In this document: positions 38,901 through 49,200 of the stretch, one piece after another
Layout: every line of letters begins with the position of its first letter
Numbering within the stretch: position 1 is the first letter of the stretch
Assembly: GCF_018294505.1 (NCBI RefSeq)
Contig: NC_057809.1
Span: 136,870,979-136,934,978 of the forward strand
DNA from: Triticum aestivum
Lineage: Eukaryota; Streptophyta; Magnoliopsida; Poales; Poaceae
Direction of reading: 5' to 3'
DNA: 64,000 nt
Notes under the pieces: model-generated
Database searches by the model: none
The model's input: the letters and a program-made list of their open reading frames with translations, nothing else
What the model was told of the DNA's origin: nothing
Position numbers and translations under genes: made by a program

Positions 38901-41900
38901 CCAATCAAATGAAGAACTTCACCCTCTTCCAGGACCTTGTTAATCTTCAGGCTAAGCTTGGACCTTGAGATGATGCTCCCTGTAAGAGGAGGTCGTAACA
39001 AAGACTTGGACCTTGAGATAATGTTCAGCTTGTGTGGCAGTGTTGTGAGCTGCAGCACACAGACCATGAGCAAGACTTGGATGTATTGCCACAGGGTGAG
39101 CGAGCCAAGTGCCCCCTGATGTTAATGATCTATCGCCTGCCCTCCGGCGCCTCCTGCACAATAAGGCACACGGCGCTTCCTAGTGCGTCTTGAGCTGAGC
39201 TTCTATAGCTCAGGAGCAATCTTGATTCTGCCATTCGACCATCGATCCTCCTAGAAGAGTGTTGTTGTTCTGTCACCAACAACAGTCTTCAAGGAGAAAG
39301 CGAACATACTCCGCTCGTCTCTAGGAGATTGCATATCGAACACCCACCGAGGAGGTAGCGGGACTGTGTGCACAACGAGAGGCTAGTCGCAGTCCTTGGA
39401 TACCAAGGCCACCATACTTCATTGGCCGGCACACCTTTTCCCAATTGGATGTGCCACCCACCCTGGGTGTCCACTCTGCCTATCCAATGGAATCCCTGAA
39501 GGATCTTCACTGCTTTTGAAACTTTTTACAAACTGAACATCGGAAGCTGATGAAACTGATGAAGCACGATTGCTGCAAGCACCACCTTGACAAGGGTAAG
39601 CCGTTTGCCTTCATCATCATAGGCGCCTTCCACGTAGGTACCCACTTTACAATCCGGTCTCCGAGGGGTTTGAAGGCTTCACTAGAGTGTTTTTAAATCG
39701 TGAGTGGGATCATGGGGTATTTGAAGGCTTTGCTGGAGTGTTCTCGAAGGCTTCGCTAGCACACTCCATCACCGTTGCAACATCCTCGGCTTTCTCCTCG
39801 GAGCAACCTGTGGGGGTCACCAAACAATTGGCAAAGTTGGTGTGCGGCCATCTTCTCCGTCTCCCGTCGAATCTCATCTCTACCGCCCCCGAGGAGTCGC
39901 CAGGGAGAAGGCAGACACGCCCAACCTCGGAGGAAGCCACATCACACCCTGTTGCTTTGTGGACCTCCCCGCGAATGGCAGAGCACTTGCCGTTGTGGAT
40001 CTTTTGGTGAGGGGGAATTCCCTAACTTCTTTGATCCCAAATCTTCTGCCTCCAATCTACTCCGTCGTTGAAGCATGTCGTGGCAGATGCTGCCACCATC
40101 CTTTAGCTTGCTCCATGCCACCTGCTATTGGAGAAACATCGGTGTCTCTTCGCTGATGAGCTCCTTAGAAAATCTCTTTGGTCCTTGGACCGGAGAACAA
40201 AACCACCAAGCATGGTCGCTTCTTTCTTTGCCTCTTCTAGAGAGCAGGGGAAAGGGAGAAGAAAAGCTTGTTTGGTCCGAGTCGCAACAATCATGTATGT
40301 TATGCTTCTTGATCAGTGCACATTAGTTCTCCATGAGGGTTTTCAATCTCTATGGCAGCCTTGTAGCCAAGGTCTTTGCCACTGGCTTGGCGAAGGCACA
40401 GATGAGACTGATGCAGTGGTAGTTTCCTGAGAAAGATGGCCTCTTGCCACTTCGAAAATAGGATTAGCAGTGCCTGTTTCATGCCCTAAAAACCACACCC
40501 TCTAAGTGAGTGCAACTCCAAAAAAGCTGCCACCACATTGCTCTTAGTGGTACCCAACTCATCTGTGAATCTGTATGGTCCAGGTGCTTTACCTCACAGC
40601 ATCTCACATCTCCGCACCAAATGGGGTGTCAAGGTTCACTTAGTCTTCTACGCGTGCACCTAGAAAGTCTAGGTTAAGTGGGAATTCCTGTTGCTCTGCC
40701 GTACCAGAGAGTGAGTTGAAGTGATCAAAAGTTACATTTGCCACAGCCTTTTGGTTCGAGACTTTGAATGTTTTGAGTCAATATATGCGTTGCAATATTT
40801 TGTTTATTACTTTTCTCTCGCTTGTCTTGCACCCATTGACATATAATTCTATGTTTTGTTCATTCTTTATTGTAGTGTTTTAGCCTAGGTGTGGAAGATT
40901 TGTCACTTCTGTCCGGAGAAGAAATCCATGCACCGGGTTCATTTCTGGTCATGTTCAATGGATTAATACTAGGGAAGCACAGGCAGCCTCAGGTCTAGTT
41001 TCTTATAAACAGTACATACATCTCAAATTATTTCCCTTATTTATTCTCATAAAGTTATATATGATTCTTTCCAGAGATTTGCTAATAATATGAGAACATT
41101 CCGCCGATCAGGCAAAATTGGAGAGTTTGTAAGCGTTTTTGTAAATGAGAAGCAGGTATCGTTTGTTCTCTTGACTACTACTAGCTTAAATGGATCTTAA
41201 CGCCATGCTAATAAATATTTTAGTCCTATCTGCTGATAACAAAAAAAGGTTTTTGAGAACCTCAAAACTCTACGTAGGATGGTACTAATCGAAATTTTGT
41301 TACTGGAAGCTTTCACTGCTGGATTTAATGGTCGCCGTGGGCTCTTGGCGGCATCAATTGACCCAGAGCTTTTCGGAAATAGCTTTAGAGTTTGGATTAG
41401 CTGATTTTACATATAATATTAATCTAGTTATGTATGAAGGATTGACCCAATAGGTATTAGTTCCTGCGGCCATTACACCTGCAACTAACTAAATCTGCCA
41501 GACTGATTATGCAAAGGTGATACTCCCAGATTGTGTCCTGTATCCAACTGTATGATAACTGTTGTGTTTCAGCATCCTCATATCATACACAAAGAGCTCT
41601 CAACTCTTTGTAGAGAGGGTCACTCTTCCGCCCTCTTCTTGTTTGCAAATCTATCGTACCTGAATTTTGCAATGCAAGCTGGTGTAAAGATTTCAGTCTA
41701 ATGCAGCCAGTTCAGTAAATCCTTGCTAGGACCATGTTGCGACATGCCAGCCAGAAGTAGGGTTTTGCTGTGCAGTTCTGCTATTTCGAAGCTATAGCAT
41801 AATATTCGCATTTGCTGTCAATGCGGGTTTATGTACCAACTACCAGTTAATCAATTGCTATGGCAAGCTTAGTTTCAATGCCATAAGGCTTGGAGGCCAA

Positions 41901-44900
41901 ACAATTTAGTACTCTTTAAGATTTGAGTCAAAAGCTTATGCAGTATTCAGGATGTATTGCTCTCTTTCCATGGATGCACCTTATTTAGTTGCACTGTGTA
42001 ATAAACACTCATTGATCTGCCTTTTCTTTCTTTATTTATAATAGAATGCGTTTGAGATACTAACCTTGTTTGTCATTATAGCATTGCATTCATATTGCCT
42101 CTGATGGTGGCCGCGTTTGTCGTCCACTTATAATTGCTGACAAGGGCAGATCAAGGGTTAAAGAGCATCATATGAAAGAACTGAGGGTTAGCAACTTGTT
42201 CTTCTTGATCTATTGTCATTTGTTTGATCTTTATCTCACAACTGATTTCACTGTAGGATGGTATTCGTTCATTTGATGATTTTCTGCGTGATGGATTGAT
42301 TGAATATCTTGACGTCAATGAAGAGAATAATGCATTGGTATATCTTGATTCTTTTGTGTTTTCGTGCATGGTTCATTTATATTCTGATAAAGTGATTAAG
42401 ATGATTCAAACAGATTGCATTGTATGAGCATGTGGATCAAGATGGTGTTCAAAGAAGCAGCATCACTCACATTGAAATAGAGCCAATGACCATATTAGGT
42501 GTTGTAGCTGGACTTATTCCATATCCACACCATAACCAATCTCCACGTAACACTTATCAGGCAAGGATCGGATTATTGATATACATCTCTATTATTTTTG
42601 GAATATTCTTACTTGATGTTTTCTTGTCTGCAGTGTGCCATGGGTAAGCAAGCGATGGGAAATATTGCGTATAATCAGGTAAGAAGCAGCTGGAGTTCCT
42701 TTTTCTCAGTTCAATCCTGCATTTTCTTGCTTTCCATGAATGCTAAATAAAGCGGTCTTGTTGCCGACAGTACATGCATCTAGATCATTCAAAAGCATCT
42801 AATCACATCCCTGGATAAAATTAGTTTCATTTGCATTTTGCACCATATTTGACTCTATGATGTTATGATCCTGTGGTTCTTCCTTGCTCAGTTCTTCCTT
42901 TCCTCTTGGTGTGCACTAATGTGTATTTGGAATTTTCTGTAGTTGTTTCGAGCAGATTCTCTACTTTATTTACTGGTGTACGCGCAACGTCCCCTGCTTA
43001 CAACAAAAACGATTGAGTTGGTTTGNNNNNNNNNNNNNNNNNNNNNNNNNNNNNNNNNNNNNNNNNNNNNNNNNNNNNNNNNNNNNNNNNNNNNNNNNNN
43101 NNNNNNNNNNNNNNNNNNNNNNNNNNNNNNNNNNNNNNNNNNNNNNNNNNNNNNNNNNNNNNNNNNNNNNNNNNNNNNNNNNNNNNNNNNNNNNNNNNNN
43201 NNNNNNNNNNNNNNNNNNNNNNNNNNNNNNNNNNNNNNNNNNCAAATCTTTCAGGTGGGATACGATAAACTTGGCGCTGGGCAGAATGCCACAGTTGCTG
43301 TAATGAGTTATAGTGGATATGATATTGAAGATGCAATTGTGATGAACAAATCATCTCTTGATCGTGGTTTTGGTCGTTGCATAGCAATGAAAAAGTATGA
43401 TGCACTTCAAATAAAGATGCTGTTTCATTTGCTCTGACTGAAGGGCTTGGGGAGCATTTCTTTAATGCTGTTGTTTTTGTTTTTATAATTGTATTTTTGG
43501 TTCTCATCCTACAGGTACACCGTAACATCGGAGAAATATGGAGATGGTATATCAGACAGGATTGCTAAACCCCAGAGAGATAGAGATGGTGTCTTGATAA
43601 AGCAGAATATGCGGGTATAAAAATGACTGATCATTGCTATTTATCCTGAACTATTAAACCCTTCACTTCTCTCAGTAGGATGGCTTATTAAGCAAATTTA
43701 AAGTGAGCAGTACAAAAGGTCATTTTGAAAATCTAGGATAAAGTAAGAAAATTGTGTAGGCAGTGAATGTCCAACTCATTCCTATTGAGCTATTTGGATT
43801 TTTGGAACAGAAATAAACAAAAGTCTCCTATTGTCCACATTTAGAGATATATAGAGGATGTTTTATTCAGTCTGTTGTATCGCAGTCCCATCCGCTTAAA
43901 TATATTTATCAAATTTAGATTTCATGAGCTTTCGTCGAGATGATATTGTTGTTGTGTTGCAGCCTTGATATTTTTGACTTTTTAGTGTCAAATTTCATTT
44001 TTCTTCGAGCGTTTACTAAGAACTGCATAGAGAATGTATAACAGAGCCACAGTGGTGTCCGCAGTTTATTGTTCGTGTTTAGCGTGGTTGTTATGAGTTG
44101 TAGGATCAAAAGGGGTTCATCAGTTCCAAAACCCGAACTGTCTACATCTTTTTGTATCTTATAATCTGTGTATTTAGTTCACAAACATTTTAATATAGCT
44201 CCTAAAACAAGAAACATTTTTTTAAGGCATTGGATGAAGATGGATTTGTTGCGCCTGGTCAAATAATCCGCAATCATGATATCTATGTGAACAAGCAAAC
44301 TCCCAAGGTTACCAATAGAACTCCTGGTACTGCATTAACAGACAGGTGAGTATTGTTATGTTTGTGATTTATTCTGTTATACGTTCCATCCTGCACGAAT
44401 TTGCTTTTGAAGAATGATAAATGTGCTTTATTGTTTAATATTACTTATCCAGGGACTATAGGGACTCACCAGCCGTTTACAAAGGTGTCGATGGTGAGAC
44501 TACCGTTGTAGATCGTGTAATGCTTTGTTCGGATACAAATGACAAATTGACCATTAAGTGTATTATCCGTCACACTAGGAGGCCGGAGGTAGGTTTATTC
44601 GGTAAATTCTCTTGAATTCAGTTGTAGAAATATGAACTTATATTTGCTATTCATGTTTGTGACTCAGGTTGGTGACAAGTTTAGTAGCAGACATGGACAA
44701 AAAGGTGTTTGTGGCACCATTGTTCAGCAGGAAGACTTCCCCTTCTCTGAGAAAGGAATATGCCCTGATTTAATTATGAATCCCCATGGATTTCCAAGGT
44801 TTTGTATTGGCTTTGGTTATATTCTACACTTGTTTTGTCTCTTTTGCTGTTTTCCTTAACCTAGGATCTCATATAATCTGTCTATGGGCTTCTATCTTTG

Positions 44901-47900
44901 GCATGTCTCTGACTGGAACCACTTAACTGGGAAATTTTAATTCATGTCTTATACTCTTAAACTCTGCTTCAACACACACACACATGCAAAGCCGTCTCAA
45001 GGAATCCATTTCTAGAGGTTTAATTTTAATAATTTGTTATCGCTTCCCCTCCAGTTCAAAAAGGAAAAAACATGATGTACTGGACATATGTTTTGCTTTG
45101 GGTATTGTGCTTAGATTCAAAATTTAGGATGAAAAAGTGAAACTGGGTTACCATCACAACTTGTGATTTGTTATTGTGATAACTAATAAAATAAATAGAT
45201 TGGATAATTACTCCATCATTGAAGTTGTGATTGTGACACTTAAACTAGAGGGTGATTCCTGTGATCCAGTCCACCTCATCTATACCAACCCGGGTTTTAT
45301 GATGGTCATGTGCATACTAAATAGCAATTACAGTGTTATATTCTGATTGTTCGAAGTTGGTACTTCCTCCGTGTCACAAATTCCCAGTACATGTCTAGAA
45401 TCTGCACCGGTCAAGCATTTCAAAGTTTCACCGTTAATGTAGACTAGGTCCACGTGGAATATACTGAAATTATGTAATGCTTATTTTTATTTGAAGAGAC
45501 ATTTTCATGATCAAAATGTAACCTTGACGAACGTGTTAATGTTTTTAGAACATGTATCGTAACAGAGGGAGTACTATTTTGTTTCGTGGTGTTTCTTCAG
45601 CCTGACCGACTCTTATTCTGCTCACCAGTCGTATGACAATTGGTAAAATGATTGAACTTCTTGGGGGAAAGGCTGGTGTTTCTTGTGGCCGATTCCATTA
45701 TGGCAGTATATTTGGTGAACCAAGTGGTAATGCTGATAAAGTTGAAGACATAAGGTATGCTGATACCATGTAATACCATAGTTTGCTGACAACAAATCAT
45801 AATTACACATTTACAACGATTCATCAACATTGCTTTTCTTTTGCATACCAGCCATACGCTTGTCAAGCACGGCTTCAGCTATAGTGGAAAAGATTTCTTG
45901 TACTCAGGTGTGTTTTCAGTATGAAGTTGCTTTGGCACAAAACTTTGATTATGTTATTACAAATCAGTATTGAGTATTGACTGAATTCACTGAATCTGAA
46001 AGTAGTAGTGCCACAGCTAATATCCTAATAAACTAAGAAAACAGATTCTTGAACCTCTTTCACTCTCATGTCCAAGGTTTTAAGGCGGTAAGGCGTTTAA
46101 AGGAGATCAATCCCTGCCTTACCACCTAATGGACGGTTAGGCATCAATGGTGAAAAAGTGCCAGGGCATCTTACTGCTTAAACATCGCCTTATGGACACC
46201 TTAAATATCATGCGCATGTCACGTTGAGGCACTGCAGAAAAAAGAACTGCAAAATCCAATCCAATTTTTCGTGAACATACAAGGACTTGATTCAATCTCG
46301 TTCAGTTGATGTAAACTGCTCCATGAATATTTTCAGTGTAATTTATAGAAGTGCAGACTGTAAGTTCAATCTCAGTAAAGATAACAATAGGATAGGGATG
46401 TCTTGGTACAAGCAACTTTTATCTGGCAGTTTTTGCCCATTTTGCTCAAACTGGTCACCATTGTTCTGATCGAGGCAAGATCTATTCCAAGGACCTTAGG
46501 CCAATATATGTACATGTACAGGTATGGAGATAAAGTAGGGATCCAAATATGGAAGCAAATACATAGGGCTCCTAGTACAATACATTTCTCTAACAATCAC
46601 CAGTCTCCTGAAAATGTGTGCATGCTATGTACCTAAGAGTCATAGTACAATACATCTCTCTAACAACCATCAGCTTCCTAAAACCCTACATTATTACCTA
46701 TTAGATGTGTCCGAAGCTTCAAATGATATTTACTGTTTTACAAGATGATTGATTGAAAACCAGCTGCTTTTTTTTCTCCAGTCGTGATAAATCGGGCTAA
46801 GTAATATTTTTTGTGTGGAAAACATATTTGTGGACCCTCCTAAGTCATAACCAGAAATGAAGTTTATGATCCACATTTTGCCCTGTCTAACCCATTCCCC
46901 GCTTGTCTGTGATTACAGCATGCTGGTAAGAGTGTTTATAAATTGCGTACAAATACAAACACAAATAGTTAACTTCTATCACTCTTAATCACATAGAAAG
47001 TTAAGAAATATAGATATTCTGTGCAATCTTCCAATTTCTTGGCTACACATTCTGTTCTTATCTTCTGGTAATCCGGATTTATGTGGCACCAGATATGTCG
47101 TTTTAGATTTTGATAATGCAAATTTAGTATTGTCTTATTTGTGAGATGTTCTTTCTTCATGGGGTGGATCTTGAAAGCTGATGTTTTTCCCCATTTCAGG
47201 CATTTTAGGCCATCCTCTGCAGGCATATGTCTTCATGGGGCCAATCTATTACCAGAAACTAAAGCACATGGTAGGCATGTTTTGCTTGTCTGGTTCTCTT
47301 TTATTTGGTCTTTTTGGGGCTTTGTTTTCTGTACGATGGGTGATGAATGTTGACAGGACTGACCAATGCTTTTTCAAACTAAAAGCTGTGCATAGAAAGT
47401 TCTGAAATATTTTGGCAAGTACATACTTGTTGCTTATTGGTTTATCCAAATTAACTGGGCTCCTATGATGTCTTCTTCTCAGCTTGCTTCAGATGTCATT
47501 GTAGTTTTTTGTTGTATAATTTTGTAAAATATTTGCTTATGAATTCCCCAGGTTCTTGATAAGATGCATGCTCGGGCTAGTGGACCACGAGTACTACTGA
47601 CTAGGCAACCTACTGAAGGGCGAAGTCGCGATGGAGGTTTACATCTCATATAATATATGTGGCTTTGGAGGCTAGCCCTTTTTCTTGTTGGCTCCTTGTT
47701 CTTCATCTTTAATATGTTCTTTGATAGGTCTGCGTCTTGGTGAGATGGAGCGTGATTGTTTAATTGCATACGGTGCCAGCATGCTAATCTTTGAACGTCT
47801 CCTACTATCCAGTGATCCATATCAAGTCCAGGTAATTTTCGAAGTAGCTTGTGATTCTTTCAGCGGCTGCAATCATGCATGGAACATAAGTACGCAGGTT

Positions 47901-48384
47901 GTTGATTCTTTCATCAGTAGTGTGATGGAAACCTGTCAGCCTTTATTGCACAATTCATGCTCATGGTTCAATGGTTATAGCTAGATATTGCATCTAGTTG
48001 AACTGTAAAAGAACTAAGGTGTCCAGTTGAACTCTACCATGGGCCCATTAGTCATTTTATGTCCTGGTAATTCGTGGAGGCCCCTTCTTATTCACTGTTC
48101 ATGTTCCACAGGTTTGCAGGAAATGCGGTCTGTTAGGCTACTACAATTACAAGCTGAAGACTTCCTTCTGCTCGATGTGCAAAAACGGAGAAAACATGGC
48201 CAAGATGAGGATGCCGTATGCTTGCAAGCTTTTGTTTCAGGTACTGCGTATGGTCAAAGTACTACCAGCGCTGGCTGTCCCGGCACAACACGGCTGACAT
48301 GGTTCCCCTTGTACTGTTTGGTGCTCTTTTCAGGAGCTGCAGTCGATGAACGTCGTCCCACGCTTGACGCTGACAGAAGGATAA
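26948..48384 (+). CDS. RPC2: RNA polymerase III second-largest subunit (37 exons)
   Basis: Pol III makes tRNA, 5S rRNA and other small RNAs in the nucleus; this subunit forms half of the active cleft. Exons: 26948-27088, 28426-28547, 28640-28732, 29782-29848, 30274-30364, 30471-30523, 30721-30785, 33513-33618, 34079-34189, 34334-34393, 35338-35367, 35611-35661, 35740-35838, 36424-36483, 36560-36649, 37899-38003, 38086-38196, 38265-38381, 40876-40992, 41075-41155, 42082-42186, 42257-42337, 42414-42560, 42634-42678, 42943-43020, 43255-43394, 43515-43614, 44227-44345, 44453-44588, 44668-44798, 45629-45754, 45852-45907, 47200-47270, 47552-47636, 47728-47831, 48112-48240, 48334-48384. They sum to 3474 nt, 1157 residues, no stop. 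Key sites: GYDIEDA (E767, D768), [12 protein letters not shown] (909-920), C-terminal zinc ribbon C1100/C1103/C1118/C1121. GPLRNL and [13 protein letters not shown] fit RPC2 rather than RPB2 or RPA2. Length matches the roughly 1160 residues expected. Introns 13 and 23 have GC donors. Intact by inspection. Confidence 0.96.
29931..30187. mobile_element. Stowaway-like MITE in RPC2 intron 4
   Basis: About 257 bases between TA dinucleotides. Ends CTCCTTTGTTCCAAATTAATTT and, inverted, GGAACGAAGGGAG, a decayed form of the CTCCCTCCGT termini. No coding. Confidence 0.75.
31058..32595 (-). mobile_element. GC-rich insertion with LINE-like tail in RPC2 intron 7
   Basis: A GC-rich block about 1.5 kb long inside an AT-rich intron. 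On the minus strand it ends in an A run (T8 at 31058-31065) preceded by TTCTTAATTAATGG, which recalls 3' ends of grass non-LTR elements. Open frames in it overlap on both strands and show no RT motif, so it may be a non-autonomous or 5'-region-derived copy. The right boundary is approximate and I see no clear target duplication. Confidence 0.4.
34637..35009. other. Assembly gap (373 N) in RPC2 intron 10
   Basis: Exon 10 (ends 34393) and exon 11 (starts 35338) join in frame across it, giving MDDK-VTYAGAG with no missing conserved block, so the gap is intronic. Open frames running through the Ns are artefacts. Confidence 0.95.
35018..35099. mobile_element. Stowaway MITE, near-perfect hairpin, RPC2 intron 10
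   Basis: 82 bases, flanked by TA (35016-35017 and 35100-35101). Left arm CTCCCTCCGTCCCAAAATAA, right arm its reverse complement with only a few mismatches, so nearly the whole element folds into one hairpin. Confidence 0.92.
35839..36423 (+). other. GC-AG intron 13 of RPC2
   Basis: Exon 13 ends GATGACAAG and the intron begins GCAAGT, the strong consensus of GC-type U2 donors. The acceptor is TTTTTTTTCAG. Exons 13 and 14 join as [13 protein letters not shown] in phase 0, the conserved order of this protein, so no nearby GT can be used. Confidence 0.85.
36877..36957. mobile_element. Stowaway MITE in RPC2 intron 15
   Basis: 81 bases between TA pairs (36875-36876, 36958-36959). Ends CTCCCTCTGTAAAGAAATAT and the inverted ATATTTCTTTACGGAGGGAG; it folds into a long hairpin. 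Confidence 0.92.
37080..37350. mobile_element. Probable Tourist/Harbinger-like MITE tract, RPC2 intron 15
   Basis: Repeated AGGAATTnnTCCTA-type palindromes, with a right end that reads on the minus strand GGCCTCCTTTGGTTTGGAGG, as in Tourist-like elements of grasses. The left end is unclear and two related copies may be nested. Confidence 0.4.
38600..40790 (-). pseudogene. Degraded LINE reverse transcriptase in RPC2 intron 18
   Basis: LINE RT copies RNA back into DNA at the target site. On the minus strand, motifs lie in the expected order across shifting frames: [13 protein letters not shown] near 40553-40593 (family GPDGFT motif, with D changed to Y), NQALL-like KQALLILF and [17 protein letters not shown] near 40360-40480, and near the 3' end [16 protein letters not shown] (39381-39449). 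Several frameshifts and stops break it. The stretch 39690-40280 fits poorly and may be a further insertion. Boundaries are approximate. Confidence 0.72.
42561..42633 (+). other. GC-AG intron 23 of RPC2, 73 bases
   Basis: Exon 23 ends AACACTTATCAG; the intron starts GCAAGG and ends TTGTCTGCAG. Joining gives [17 protein letters not shown], a highly conserved block, in phase 0, so the GC donor is required. It is the second such intron in this gene. Confidence 0.88.
43026..43242. other. Assembly gap (217 N) in RPC2 intron 25
   Basis: Exon 25 ends at 43020 (TIEL) and the donor GTTTG is visible before the Ns; the acceptor ATCTTTCAG precedes [10 protein letters not shown] at 43255. Nothing is missing from the protein. 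Confidence 0.95.
45363..45571. mobile_element. Decayed Stowaway-like MITE, RPC2 intron 30
   Basis: Between TA pairs the ends read CTTCCTCCGTGTCA and, inverted, CTCCCTCTGTTACG. Internal similarity between the arms is weak. Confidence 0.5.
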
Positions 48385-49162
48385 ATACAAAACTCTGACG
48401 AACCAATGGCCCGATATTAGGAGCGTCGGGGGCGAATCAATCTCAATTTGCCGGTCAGATTCCTGTAGCAGCAACACAGTCGCCTCGTCGTGCTGTAACC
48501 TGTGGACGACAGCAGCATCGGCACGGGGAGATTGGTACAAGGATCCAAGGCCGAGTGTGTTTTTATGGATTTATTATAGATCTTTCTCAGGCTCTCGGCA
48601 TGGTTTCTGCATAGAAGAGATATATGAGAGTAGGTTTTGTTGCCCTCTTGATATATTACGAGGAGTCGTGAAATAATAGTTGGAACATTTATATATATGT
48701 GGTGTTTCTCGGTGCGCATCTGATGTGTTTTGATTCCTGTGCATGAAGGATAGTTCTGTGGGAGTTGCTGGTGCGGTAGCAGTCTATTCGGTGTAGAAAG
48801 TGGATATGCTCTTCTGATCCGCGAGCTTCCCACGATGGCGACACGTACGATAGTGTTGACTGACCGGCCGGTATACATATTCGTCGTGTGAGGTCATTTG
48901 ATGTCGATACCTTGATGTATATCTCTGTCTTCAGAACTGTCCTAGTCGTTGTCTGTCTTACTCAAAGGTCTCAAGCCGTGTAGCCAACGTAACAATATTT
49001 CAAACGGAAGGAATTCTCCGGCGGCTATCGTGGTTAAGATAATATTTGAAATGGATAAATACTGTTTTGACCGTTCTTACCAAAATCGCCATGACGACGT
49101 TAGTTTCTGGGAATCTTTGATGTCCGCCCTCATTTTACATAATACTCCCTCTGTCCCATACA

Positions 49163-49200
<38 letters not shown>

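Noticed and set aside
42970..43528. Open frames across the second N run
   Set aside because: Same artefact; only exons 25 and 26 of RPC2 at the edges are real.
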